Assembly (NCBI GenBank): GCA_900660155.1
Contig: CABFPE010000126.1
Coordinates: 788,765 to 852,764, forward strand
Length of the DNA stretch: 64,000 nt
Source: Hofstenia miamia
Taxonomy: Eukaryota; Xenacoelomorpha; Acoela; Hofsteniidae
Direction of reading: 5' to 3'
Shown here: one piece after another, positions 22,192-36,600 of the stretch
How positions within the stretch are numbered: the first letter of the stretch is position 1
Layout of the letters: every line of letters starts with the position of its first letter
Program-made: the position numbers and the translations under genes
Notes under the pieces: generated by a model
The model's database searches: none
Told to the model about the DNA's origin: nothing
The model's input: only the letters and a program-made list of their open reading frames with translations

Positions 22192-24107
22192 CTTGACTTG
22201 AGAAAAGCTTTTAATTCTACGAAATTTGACATTTTTGTATCAGAATTAAAAGCATATGGCTTCACTCAAAGTACGTTTTGAATAATACAGAAGAAAATAA
22301 AAAACGCATTCTTTAATTCACTGGTTTCAACTCTGATTTTGTTAAATTCCGGGAAAATGCGTATAGAGCATCGGATTTCACCAAGCAGAACACATATTTG
22401 CACAAATGAGATAGGAAATATTACTAACGAATCATTCGCATTGAAACATGTAAATATTACTTGATATTATTAGTGCGCACTGAAATACTACAATATGATA
22501 TAAGTAAATGTAACCTAAAAATCCAAAGAAACAGGTTCTGATTTCAATTTTGTGACACGAGTTCTTGTAGGTAGAACACTAACTAAAAGTCGTGGTGCTC
22601 TTATCTAGGTACAAAACCGAAAATGCACAGTGCAGCGATTGTCGTGTAGCATAAACAACAAGCCCAATCACAGCATATATACTCCCACCATCCAACATGT
22701 ATCCCCCCCTTTTTAATAAAAATCAATGGACGTAATAAGATATTTGATCAGTCTGAAACTCAAGGAGTTTTTTCTTGGAATGAGACACGTTTGTGTAGAA
22801 AATTAAATATAAATTCGTCGATAAGCTTTAAGTTAGGGGTTTAATTAATAATCATAACCGCATTGGCGAACATAATTAAATATTGAAACAGCGGACAAAG
22901 CAATCCCATATTGAAAAACACCAACAAATTTAAAAAAAAGATTTAAAACTTTAAATAAAAGGCAATTTATATTAAGAAACTACTTTCTCTCCAATGGGAA
23001 TGCCATCGTTTACACAGTGAGGAATTTTTTACACACCTAACTTATTCCTCTTATAGGATTAGTAAAGCTTAGCTTAAAGTTCATCAATGAATTATAATTC
23101 TTCTTATATTAGGAATATCCATTGCGAAAGCTAATAAAATCAAAATTATGGGCAATTGAGCTTCTCAAAAGTGTCAATACTGCTGTAACCCTTGAAAGTA
23201 AAAGATTTTGCTCAATAAAAATAAAAGAGATGTTTGATTTTTCTTTTTTCATCATTCTTCTAATCTAAATAGTCATTCTGCAAGTGTAAACACTGGATAA
23301 ATTATTCAATTGATATTTAACTATGCTCAAGGACCGGATTACCATCTTATCAGTGCTTCCTAAACAATCACTACATTTTGTATGTATGTACAATATATTA
23401 CAATAATTGACATTTTAAAGTATACTAATTGCAATGATTTTTTTTAAAATTGCAGTCAGAATCACCTGAAGTTCTCTCATGTGTAGATAGATATTTAATG
23501 GAGTAGCGAAAACAATATTCGTATGTGGAATCCTAAGTGATCTGATTTAAATTATCTCCTAATAAAATACGATCAAAACTGTTTTCAAAATTCACTCTGT
23601 GTGTGCCTCCTTAAGTCTATTATTGTAATAATGTGCAAAAACCATATGAAATTATTAGAAAAACTATATTTATTTGCAAATGGAACAAAATCTAATCATT
23701 TTTTGCAAAAAAGATGTATAAGGCTCTCCACAAAAATTTAAGGGATACACATATGGGTTAGTCTTTTCAAGACAACTTTTATTCAAAGTTAAGCAAAAAT
23801 TTTTGAAAAAAAATGGTTTTTTCCTTGTCAAAACCACTAAAAAGTATTTTTTTATCACAATATCCACCTAAAACATCCTCCATTTCAAATAATGCTTAGA
23901 TAGTTTTTGCAAACAAGAAACGCCGCACCGAGTTTCTTCAAATCAAATACCATTAGATAAAATACTTGTCAATTAATGACAAAATAGTCTCGAAAGTAGA
24001 AAAACAGGGGCATAAGTGTCGGACAACTTCGTCACTATTTTAAATAATTTATTGTACTTCAATCTCTATTTTCAATTGAGATAATTCACTTATAAATGAT
24101 GTAGCAA

Positions 24108-24143
<36 letters not shown>

Positions 24144-24411
24144 CTATACAAATGAATTTATATTATATGTGCGACTCGGAATTTATATATGAAATAAATC
24201 GCATGTTAATGAATCCTTAAATTTCGTCAAAATTACCATTCCCTTCAAGAAAACTTAATTGACGTCATCATTGTTCTGATTCATTAAGTAATGTTAAAAA
24301 TTAGTGAATAGTAAAAAAACGTTGATAACAAAATTTTGATATTCAATATTTCGTAATATATTTAACAAAGATTCATTTAAAAACCATATTGAAACAAACA
24401 ACAATGTTTAG
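22192..24411. other. non-coding, likely intron of the GPCR gene
   Basis: AT-rich sequence with no recognised exon; an (AT)n tract sits at 24111-24136. I looked for a TM1-TM2 exon on the + strand and did not find one. Confidence 0.5.
24111..24136. repeat. (AT)n microsatellite
   Basis: Thirteen AT units without interruption. Confidence 0.95.
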
Positions 24412-24677
24412 AAGTGTGGCATTTTGGCACTGCTGCCTGCTATTTGTGGGTAATTGTTGATTACAGTTGCTGTCTGTCTTCTATTCTACACTTGCTCATA
24501 CTGTGCCTTGATCGTTATTGGTCAGTAACTCAGCCTTTGCGATATCTGCATACTCGCACCAAACGAAGGGCTCTTCAGAAAATAGCCTGTGCCTGGACTT
24601 TCGCAATACTATGGGTGTCAATTCCAGCTTTTTGGTGGACGAAACTCGTAGAAACCGACAACCAAATTTCAGAAAAG
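24412..24677 (+). CDS. GPCR exon: TM3, ICL2, TM4
   Basis: Acceptor TTTAG|AA, then two bases completing a codon, then VWHFGTAACYLW. It holds the conserved TM3 Cys, Asp3.32, DRY and the TM4 Trp. The donor AAAAG|GTGAAG is in phase 0; the open frame runs on past it to 24728, but joining at 24677 gives SEK-VFIQSC with correct ECL2 spacing. Confidence 0.85.
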
Positions 24678-27600
24678 GTGAAGTATCAATATGAAATAAT
24701 GCCGCCAGAAAATGAGTGCGTTAAATGAATCAAGAGTAACTATTTGGGTCCGTAGCATAATTATATGCATAAGTTGATAACCAGAATGGCCTTGATTGAC
24801 TACACACTCTTTGCATTAACTCACATCAAATGATAATCGAGCCGTCCTTCCTTTCTTGATATTTTTTTATCAAAACCTAATGCATAAGCCTACGTCTATA
24901 CCGTTGAACTATCGTTACGATACAGAACTAACCGCCTGTTTATTACCAATTTCTGCAGTGAAAGTAAAATATCGATGCCAATAGATTTCTAATGCTCTAA
25001 GTGAAAAGAAATGTATTTAATATGCATTCGAATAAATAGCGATAATCCTTCTTAGTCAACATATATAAAGGAATTCAAGCTATTTAGACATTATTAGTTG
25101 GCTCTACGCGAAGAGCGAATGGCGTCGTAAATCGCGCAAATTCGACAAGTTTCAGTTGACCGAGTCTAATGCCGAGTAAAACCAGACGACGGCAGCCAAC
25201 TTTATTGAAAAATTTGCTGTAAAGCCATTGATCACTTGCGTCAATCAACCACAAGGAATAGTCCCGCATCATAATAATGAAAAAATGTCTTCAGAGGACA
25301 ATTCCAATTACCTTAAACTCCAAACTACATCAAAATTAGAATATTTAACATCGTGACTGATTTTATTCGGTCCTTTATTGGTTTTAATATCCCGCAATAC
25401 TGTAGAGCCTAGTCTTTAGCATGGGTGTAAGATAAAGCCATAAAATTCAGTTGTAAATAAACTTAATAAGTGGAATATTGTATTGTTATTCAAAAACTAT
25501 GGCATTTCTACTTGAACCCTAACCCTAAGACTGAAATGGTTACGTACTCGAATGTGTTTCCTAACAATGACAATTAACCTATTTTTGCGATAAATTACGT
25601 AAATCGCATCATTTGCGTGAGTAAATAATAATATGACCCTTATTCAAAATATCTTAAATTTCTTACCGCGAGTGCGCTAGATTTTAATTCGGAATGCCGA
25701 ATCTTTCGCCTAAATATTCGAATTCGATTTAAATACAAAATCGGATTCGGAGAGCTCTTAATAAACTGTGAATTTTGAATTAGGTGAATAAATTTAAATC
25801 TTTCTTCAAATTATGAACAAAAACATGAACTTCCTTACTTACAGATTTTATATCTCTTTTAAAATGAAATGAACTGTAAGTTGTAGAAAATCATTGAAGA
25901 TTATTTTAGGTGTTCATTCAATCGTGTAAATTAGCGTTTCAAATGGACCTTCGTTTCAACTTAGCGACGGCTACCGTCGTATTTTACTTGCCATTTACAA
26001 TTATGTGTATCGCAAACATACGCATATTCAACGTCATCAAAAAAAGTTCCCAGAATCCAGCGCTAGGAAGAAAACGCAGCCAAAAATCCCCTCAGAGCCG
26101 AGAAATGCAATCAGGCGGCGGCAATTCACATTTCACTAAGCAGGCTACAATGTCCACCGATGAAGATAAAGTTTCCATACAACACCCTCAAATTAGAAGG
26201 TAGACAATTTACTTTAAAAAAATCATCAGCAAATATGTATAAATTAACAATTGGGATTGGAATAAAAATTCATTTTCAAATTTATCTAATTCATTTGATA
26301 AATTACAAAATTTTACCAAAATATTTCTGATCATTGATGGTATAATTTCGAATTAGATAGATGAATAACGTTCATAAAGATAATACTATTAAACGCTTTT
26401 GCTTAACTGATCAGAGAATATCATTCGGCTTATAAATTGAAACTGGACTTAGTAGATGCAACAATTTAAAACATTTTAAATATTTTAGATAAAACCATTT
26501 TAAGGTATTAAGATTTTTCTGGAAACACATAGAAGCAAACATTGAATTATGATAACTTATCAACACTAATTTTTCATACATCGAAACAAAGTTTTGCTAC
26601 TTTGTCGGTAAAAAGTCGGTTACGAAGTCCGAATTGATGAATCCGAAAAATTACTTCCCAGTCTTTCTATAAAATTCTATACGGATTTGAAAAAAAAATT
26701 AAAAAATGTTGCAAAGAATATGCTTAAAACACAGTTTTATCATCATTTGCTTTAAACATCATCACACTGCCTGTATGCAATGCTCATTATTTCACTTTCA
26801 TGCGTCAAAGCCACGTATTCCTCATTTTTGTATTTTTCTAAAAGCCTTTCGAAAAGAGAAAGGAATACACTTCGGCGTAGTAAAGTATAATTGAAATTAC
26901 ACAGCACTTTAAGGTAATTGATGCGCGAAAAATTAAAATATGCGAAAAAATAAAAATTAAACATGTTAGATAAATTATAAGTAAGAGGTTGACCTGAAAT
27001 TAACCTCGTACATAGCTCCTTTTCAAATATACGAATACTAAACATCCTACTTGTAGAAATCTGTATGAGAGTAGAAAATTATACCTAGCTAACAAACTCG
27101 TTAGTTATGAACTGATTATGGTTACAAACTATTAGGCAGAGCCTGAGCCTGACGTCATCAAAATTTTCAACGACATGACACGCCAGAAAATATTCACGTA
27201 ATATAGCGCTACCCACACATATTCTCTTTAGCTTTCAAGTGACGTATTCATAAATCTTTTAGTGTGATGAATATTTTAATGAAAATTCCCCCGTATTTTC
27301 TAAAAGCTTGCTCATTCTATTCAGCACACTTTGAAAATATAATTTTTAAACGCCGACGGCGACCAAAAGTCGTGTTCACCAGCCGAACAAATATAACAGC
27401 ATTTAGCTTCTGGCTCTAGTGAAAAGGGTCTCCACTATTTAAGGATGAACGGAACTTTATCACCATGCGTAGGCCTCATTTAGTTACGGCTTATTGCGAT
27501 TAGTTTGCATATTCAAGAAACTTTTTTAAATGACAAATTTATTGGAATTGTAGAGTGCAAGAAATTAGTAAGTTTATATTTCCCACAAAATTTTTTTGCA

Positions 27601-30600
27601 AATACATCAATATGCAGCGGCGGATACAGAAAAAAATTTTAAAGGAGGTCCAAGGTGCTAGAAGGCAACAAAGAATTGAATTTTTCAATTTTTAAAATTC
27701 ATCACTATGCACCGACTTCAAGAAATATATATAATAAAATCACATGCGTTCTTATTCTCCCTCATTCAATAGGAATATATTTAAAATCTTAAAAAATTCT
27801 GACTACTAAATATTTTTATTGAAATGTAATCTCAAGATTTATAGAATACATTATAGTCGAACATCTGAATGAAATACATTTTACATATACCACATCTCAT
27901 AAAAGACTGTTCTTATTCACCCCATTTTACAGTACTAACGAATTTTCGTTTGTAATTATTATTGTGCAATTTTAGTAAATTTTTCTTATTTTAGAGGGGG
28001 CCAGGGCCCCCGCTGTATCCACCCCTGTCAATATGTACATGTGCACAGGCCCGTAGCTAAGAATTCCACAAAAAGATGGCACATAGTAGCACTAAACATG
28101 CAAACAATGCGGTTAATAAAATTTATAAAAAAGTAGTTTACTGCTTGAATTTCTATCTTGGCCACACTGGAGAAACAAATTATCTAAATCCTAATCACAA
28201 GAACCCAACATGTCAATTAAAATATCAAGAAATTTGAAGTATTTCTGAGAAGGGTCTTTCACGGAACACTTATCCCTACACTCAATTACAAATAATTGAG
28301 TATCAATATTATTTGAATATTTTCACTGGTATTACAACAACCATAGAATATTCAATTTGAAATTCTAATAAGATAGAATGTGTTTGTATGATCCCATAAA
28401 ACAATCTCATCTTTATATATAATATCATAGATGTCCGTTCTTTAGGAATAATTTTTAAATGTTTGCAATATGAATCTGCAGTTATGTATTTCTTTAGTTT
28501 GGCCTAGCTCAAGTACAGGTCAACAAAATAATATATTTGAAAGATATCGGCTCAAAATTTATAATTTCATTTGCGTAAATCATGTAAATGTGTATATGTA
28601 TATTCCGATTATTCAATTAAAATTTTTCATGTACAAAAATGAAATTTAAGAAATCTGAATATTGATGAATATTCTGTATGTTGAACCACTTGTAGTTCAT
28701 AAATTTTAAAGTAATTCTAAAATTTAGACGTTTTTTGCCTATTAGTATGAAAGAAAAATAGAAATTTTAATTCGTTTGAGGAATTCAATAGCGAAAAGGA
28801 GAAAGTTGAACACAAAATAGATAGAAAATACATTCTGTTCCTTTCTTCCGTGCGCTTTCGCTTTCAATTTTGTGGAGGTTTACATTTGGGATTTATTGAA
28901 ATCGTCAAAAGAATTCGTCACTAGGAACAAATGCAAACGCGACCATGGGCTGTTGAATTCGCTTGACACATTCCTCAAGTTGAACCAGTGTAAACGAGGC
29001 TTAAGCCTTTCAGTTACATTAGAGATGCTAATAAATTCAAGATCAGTGAAAATAATTGTTCAAAACTATAGCATCAGGAAACCATTTCATCTCAAAAGAG
29101 TTGCAGAGCTGTTCAAAAGTTCATTAGAAGGAAGGCCTTACAAACGAAGCTCATATTTTAATAGAAATCGTTTCGGTGTATATTGTATATGGAAAATAGC
29201 AACATAGTAATTCACGATGATACATTTTATGTAGTCGTTCTTAAAGGGTCATTCTTTATGATATATGAATAGTATAAATATAAACCAAGTTCTCTTTTTC
29301 AATCGCTATGAGTTCCTCAAGTTTGAGTAAGTGGGAGGTAGTATGATATGATTCCTAAAATTTTCTTAAAGAACTGTTAAAGCTCTCTTCTAGCATGATC
29401 CAGTTAAAAAAGCGTTGAAGTCTATCTACTTTTTTTAAAATGATGAAGATAATATATTGTTCCTTTGGCTGATTGAAGTGTCAGTTTTCATTAATTACTA
29501 AAACTTCAAAAAACCTGAAAGAAGGATAGGCACGAATTGATAAAAACTCCATACTTACTGTCTACAATATTATTAATTTTCTATTTTGACAGTAAAAAAG
29601 TAAAAAATTTAAAAGGTATCAAAATTCCTTTTTTAACAGGGCATTAGAACGAAGATGACTTCAGTAAACAAACTAATATATTGGTTTTTCATTTTTTTAC
29701 TTTTATATACAAATTATGTAATTTCACATAAAATGAAAGCATAAATGAGTTCAATGGGCTTAAAAGTGGAATTCTGTGTTGTTTTCGTTTCGCGACTCTC
29801 TTCACCAAAGCAGTGAATTTACTTTGACAAATTGACCAACAATCAGGATGGTACGAACCCTCATAAAGCTACATTGACAAATAAATCAACCATGTGTATA
29901 CCATGTCAGCAAAAAATGTAAAAAAACGAAAAAGCACACGGAATCAGGACAAAAAGAGCAATCGTTATTAATGGCTCTCAAAATAGAAATAAAGATTTTG
30001 GTACAAATAATTATTATATTTTTGGATGCAATTGTATAAATTATAGAAAGAAAAAATTCACGTTGTAAGCGGCTAATTTCAGAATAAACACATATTAGAA
30101 AAATGAATGAATTTAAACAATATGATAATGTTGGAGTTTGTTAAGGGTCTATATGACACTTTAAACAGGCCTCATTTCACAGATAAAATTACTGTAGCCC
30201 TATAAGCAGTGTCAGAAAACAAACGCATTAATCAGTTTTTACAATTGATCACTTGTATTTGAATTAGGAATGCTAATTGTACACTCTTGCTGACTAGGCA
30301 TTTTCCAACAGCAAATCGTCATTATTCTCATATGTCTTCATGGAGCACATCAAATAACATTGAGGAATAAAAGGTGTCCTTCTACATAAGGTTATATTAG
30401 CTATAGCGCCATTTTGTCTTTAACAGAGGCCATGACGCTAAACAAATAGTTCCGCTAATTGTAGTGTGCTTACTTAGATAATATTTGAGTTTATTAAATG
30501 TCATTTATTCTTATGAACATCCATTATAATACAATTATAATGGCACCGAAAAAATCACACCGCTGCTCTATTTTGGCTTACAAATCTTTTCCTAATATAT

Positions 30601-33600
30601 CTTGAACGCACAAATACGGCTTTATATTCTCTTTCTAATGGCGTAACTCGCTAAAATTACCAGTAGGGGCTGAAGCAATATTTCAGAAAAGGGTAGACTC
30701 ATCCAGAGGGTAGTCTTAATTGAATTTTTCATTAAGTTTTTTTTCCACAAAAATCATCTGAACATTTCAAATTCTTAATTTTATATTTAACATTTTTTTG
30801 ATAAATACCATAAATTTTGTCACAGATGTTAAAAACATTTATAAGCATCAAAATTATAAATTTTAAATATAATAGCAGTCATTTAGTGCTTGTTTTTGAC
30901 AAATTTTAATAATTATAAGATTTTATTAATCTAGAGGCCCAAAATATTCGAAAAGATTAACGGGGATTTACATAAATTTAACATATGAGTTGGGCAGGTG
31001 CAGATAAATTTATAAGTGAAACCATAGTTCGTCCCAATGTAGTTTACGTTGCTTAAAAAATCTTAAGAAATCGCGTTGTTTCACTCGAGTAAAATAAGGA
31101 AACAACGTACTTGTTGCAAAATTTTATATTTCAATATCGCGTAATCACTAAACTATTCAAACGTGTCTACAATGTCTGTTTCAATTTTATCATTGTCCGA
31201 GTCGTCTTTGCCTCATTGGGTTTAGAATATCGCACATATCAAGTAACAGTCACGTGCCCAGACCCCAAGATTTTCAAGTTTGCTAATAGACTTGGAGAAA
31301 ATTCTTTGTGACTGGAAAAATGGTTTGTCCTTTAAAAAGGATGCCATACTGTTTAAGGTTAACAATGCCAAGGATTGAAATGCTTGGCTTATTAAATTTT
31401 CTTTAAATCTGATAATGTTCCTCCACCATAATGATTATAAATAACCCGCTACCCAACCAGTCTGAATGTGACCAGCAACCCTAACCGTCTAATTTTTTGA
31501 CCTTACCCGCGTGTCAGGTTGCGGTGACCTGCTTCTAACTGTACCCATGACTATAGTTTACCTTAATGAGTACACATTTTAAAATTTTCCGTGGTTGCAT
31601 ACACAGATGAAAACTGCAAGCTTCCCCACAGAATCCTGCAAGTAATAATAAAATGCCTTCGTTGGTTGAGGACACAGCACTCTGTTAATTGAACAATTAT
31701 TTAACTGTCTGCCAACTTTTGGCGATTTAAACTTATTTTAATTAAATAAAAATAATTAAATTTCAAATAATGGACAAAACGTCAAAAATAAATTAAATAC
31801 GTCAACTTTTAATGAAATCGTTTATGCCTAGACAAGCCAGAAGCATTTACTAAAATTATCCATCCATTTGCTAATAATTTACTGTATACTTTATTACGCC
31901 TACGGTGAAAATTTCTTTCGAAAGTCAAAGTTAAAAATGTCAAACATCTCATCACAATTGCTTTAGCTGAAAAGCTGCCTACACTCATTCGAGTTTTAAA
32001 AACCAGGGCAAACACAATCACAGAACACTACAATTAAACGAAATTAATACTAAAAATAAATGGGAATTGCTTTGATTCCCAGCAAATTGCACAACGTGAA
32101 AATATTTAACAACAACGCTTTCAATCACTGGTAATATTAGTAAACAACTACTTCAATCAAGTAAGAAAACAATTTTGTACCTATTTCATAGAGAATATTC
32201 TGTTGGAAAAGGAAATATACGCATTTAAATTTCATAAGTTTTTGGAAACTTTCAGTCATAGTTCTCTGATCGAATGCAGTTAGTTTTACTAACTAACTAC
32301 TACTATTTAACAATGCAAGCATACAAAACACTAGCTTTTTAAAAAGACGACATGTACATTGGAAGGGCCTTCAATATTTTGTAAACTAAAGCGTCTGCAT
32401 ATTTCACAACGAACATTAACTTAGAGCGCAACCGATAGAATACGTTTGGTTCCACTGATCATTACGTGAAAGAATTTAAACTCATCAACAATAAAGCATA
32501 TGAAAGCAGACCTTTCAAAGTTTGAAAGACAATTATTTTTGAAATTAGAAGAAACTTCAAACGTTAATTTCATTAGTATTAAAACCAAAGTTTGATTTGA
32601 ACTTTTGGAACTTGAAAACCTGCAAAGTTTGGCATTTCTCACATTTAGTTTTTACTTTCAACTGAGATATGTATTTGACAAGTGTATCGCACAAAAAGTC
32701 AAGAGATGCAACATTGAAGTAATCTTATGACCATATTATATATCCATAGACATTCTGAATAAAAACCTGAAATTCATTACGTGTACAAAAGCAGCCGACT
32801 TCTTGTATGCATTCTTAAATTGTTTTGGGCTTATTTAAAAATTCATTTTAAGTACATCGTGTCATTAAAAACAATTTGTTTCATAAAAATATTTTCTCAA
32901 ATACATAGTAAAAAATATAGACAGATTATTTAATTGAAGTCCATTAAAAAATCTAATAAAGCAATTTTACTATCCACATTGAAACAACTTGTGCCATTCT
33001 ATGAAACTTTGATAAAAAATTTAGTAAATTTCAAAATCAAAGCTTGGCACTTGCGCTTTATATTTTGCTATAATTTGGAGCTGGTCCAAAGTTTGGTTTG
33101 CAAGTTTGAGAATTCGAATTATATTTGAAAAAGCTCAAAGTAACTTATTAAAATTTAATAAGTCAAGCAAGACAGAATTTTCTTTCATCAAATAGCGATA
33201 GTTACAATAGTTTTACCGATGATTTCACCGATTGATTAAAGAATTACGCATCATTATAATTTCTTGATAGACGACTCTGACGTCATTTAAAATGCAGAAG
33301 AGCACTTAGCACGCAAATGCGTCAACAACTTAAAGCTTATTGATAATTTTATTAATTTCAATTCCGAAACGTCTTTATGAAAATTTAAAGAAGGACTCAT
33401 TAGAGTTCCTACAAAAAGTTCCTCAACATTAAACAGTTTCAACTTCGAAAATAAATTATTGTAATTCAAGAACCCATAAACGGTTCAAAACTTAAGGGGG
33501 ATTGAAACATTCTTTGGTTACTAAAGTCAGCAAACGAAAGTTTGAAATTACATTTGTATTGCTTTTTAATTGGTAATGTATGTTTGATAGATATCAAAAA

Positions 33601-36600
33601 AGTATTGTCAATAGAAAGCGGGATATTTTAGAGAGCGATCAGCTTCCCAAGAATTCGTTAAAATTGTTTCATCGAAAGAAAAAAATAAAATCCAGCAGAA
33701 ATCTGTAAAGCTTATAAAAGCGAAAAGCTCCGACGATCTGACGCAAACCGTTACAAAAAGAGAAAGAAAGTACTTTTCAAGTTCAATTCAAATCAACGGT
33801 GGCTGCCGCAAAAAAGCCTCACGTCAAAAAACGCTACCGGAAGAAAGTTCAGAATTAGTATGCTTTTAAATATTGTTTTACCTCAAGTTTGTTATAATTA
33901 TCATTACAGAAACAATTACAAAATAAATAGGTTCTGTAAAATCCCCAGTGGCTGCAGAACGCATGAAGAATTGTAATAAGTCATTGAGAAAATGGGTCGA
34001 TATCTAAAACAGAATATGCCAAATAAATTGGTTACAATCCAGCAATGTATTGTCCGATTAAAAATTTAAAATGCTTTTATACATTGGGACTATAAACAAA
34101 TTTAAGGTATACAGCTATCGCAAAAAATTAAATTAGCGAGTAAGCAAAATAAGATACGTTGAATTAATAAATGTGAAGTCAGTGGGTTTAGAAAATATGC
34201 AGATTATGAAATCAGTTCACGAGATTATTTATGTAAACTTGAATACCAAACAATAACGATATGGATTATCCATGGTTTATTAATAAATAAGATGAATGAA
34301 TTTTTAGGAACAGAAACAAAAGGACATGGGAACGCACTCGTTTGAAGTAAATAGCAAAATTGACAGCGACGTCGATATCGAGTGCAGCGTCAATGAGAAA
34401 ACTAGCTGCCTTGATGTGACTGTTAGAATCAAAGCTATCATCAAGAGCTCGGAACAAACAAACTCAAACAACGAACAGAATGCAAAAGCGAAAAGGAGAA
34501 AATTTACAATTTCCAAAAAGAAAAGTAGAGACGAGGGCGGTGAAAGCAACCGCAAGGTATATTTTTACTTCACATATAACCCATTAATAAAAATAAGGTG
34601 AAACAAAAATAAAGAATGTCACAAACTGCAAAATTTTAATTATTCCATTGCATAGTTGCAACATAAATGTAATTTGAAATTAAAAAATTTAAAGGTGATA
34701 TTAATACTAAAGTATATTTTGACCTATTTTTAGTTAAAATTATTTTGCCTAAAATAAATATATAATATAAAATGGACTGTGCTTGCACATGATTTTTTGA
34801 GGATTTTATATCCCTGTTTAAAGTACTCTTGCAATTCACTGTTTCAAAGACTGTCAAAAGGAAAATTAATTCCGGAAATTTATTTGCATAAATTTGAGAC
34901 AATCTTCAATTCGTAAAAATGGGATAACTTGCACTATGTAGATTTCCATCTAAGATAATCGGTAAGCTCTTAGTAATTTATCACTTACATGATTGCAGTA
35001 ATGTTGTAATTTCTAATATTTCAAATAATATCAGTAATTTTCATTTATGCCTTAAGCAATTCATCAGATGGTTCGCCTGAATTTGCGCAATTTTTGCAAC
35101 GTATGAGCTAGTGTCATTTACATCTCGCATAACGAACATTATAACTTGTTAGTATGCCTACTGACCCCATCACTTACATTTCAGAATTCCTGCTTCATGT
35201 CTCAAGTTTACCTATCATGTGGTAGTTTTGGAAACTTTTAATATGCAAATGCTGGTTTATAAAGAAATAAATACTGTCTACTAATTAATGGGGACAAATT
35301 TGAAGATTAACTCTGATTCCATTATCATGAGTCTTTGTTATTTCTTCTCATAAAACTCACATTTCCCTATTTTCATAAGTATAAATGTTCCAACAGTATC
35401 AAAGAAACTAGAATTATCGTATCATGAACACACTTGTAAGGCTTCTCGAAAATAGTGCACAAAAAATAAAAGTTATTGGATCACTGCACACACGCAAAAG
35501 TTTTTTATGCTGCTCAAAACAGAGGCTGTATTGAATTCAGTTGATATTTAAGGCCTTGAAAAATGATAGGGAGGCAGAGCTACCCCAGAAGAGACCTTCG
35601 TTCCACGACTCCTGGATTTCTATTGTTGGATGCGTACCTTGTTCTTTAAGCCACCTCAGCAGTATTTCATCTGAACTTCGTGTTACGGAAAGACAGCCAC
35701 ACCATTCGCAGGGAATCCTCTACATTGCGAGTAATACACCAGTGTCACCAAAACACGAATTCAAATTATTTTTGTTCTAACTTCAAAGCTGAGATAATAT
35801 TACTGGAAATATTTCCTTGAAACAGCACAGATCACCAGCGTTGCTTTTCTGTAATTTCCGGAATTGTCTTCCTTTTTTTAGCTGACAAGAAAAAGGAAAC
35901 GTCATGGGGCTTCAATAAATGATTGGATAAATTATCACCAATAAGAAGCTGCATAAAAGAATGTACACAATCACAAATAGGTAAATCCTTGCTAAGTTTT
36001 GGCTTTTTCTGAACAAATTATCCAAATGCCGTTTAATGAAACAACACATCACATCCGCATTCAAAATCCCAGCATACCAAGTGCTTCAAAAAATCCACCA
36101 ATAAATTTTCTTCAGTTTTACCACCGGCAGTTTTCCAACTGCAGAACAATGCAATCCAAAGGTAATGTCTACTCACTGTTCTCGTTTCAATATCAAACTC
36201 TTCCCAACAACAGAAAAACATGTTTCCATCATCTAAAGTTTTTAAGGAATTCTGCATATCTTGTTCGCATGAATTGCCATATTGACAAATTTAGTTAAAA
36301 TAGGAAAACTGGCGTTAAAGAACAATGTCTAACCCAGGTTTAGGGAATGAGGAAATACATTTAATTGGTGCGCAAGAAGTGTGTGCATCGTGATCTGATT
36401 TCTCCACTTGACAAATATTGAAAAGTATTTGTATTAAACAAACAATGCTTTACACCGTTTGCAAGCAAAAAATGCAAAAGTTCGTCTTCTTGATAAATGA
36501 AAGTAAACGAATAGAACTAGAAAGCGTTGTATTTTCAATCTAACTTAGACTGGTTATTCTTATTGTTTTTATGCGTGAACAGAAGTTTCATGTTTCACTT

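Noticed and set aside
21147-22265. Long open frames across the N gap
   Set aside because: They are made of undetermined bases and carry no information.
25509-25524. Telomere-like CCCTAA repeats
   Set aside because: Only about two units; expected by chance and not an array.
28872-29207. 111-codon + strand ORF in the big GPCR intron, preceded by a pyrimidine-rich tract and AG
   Set aside because: It would start in phase 0 and so cannot fix the phase mismatch. No receptor-like or other motif is visible and it ends in a stop rather than a donor.
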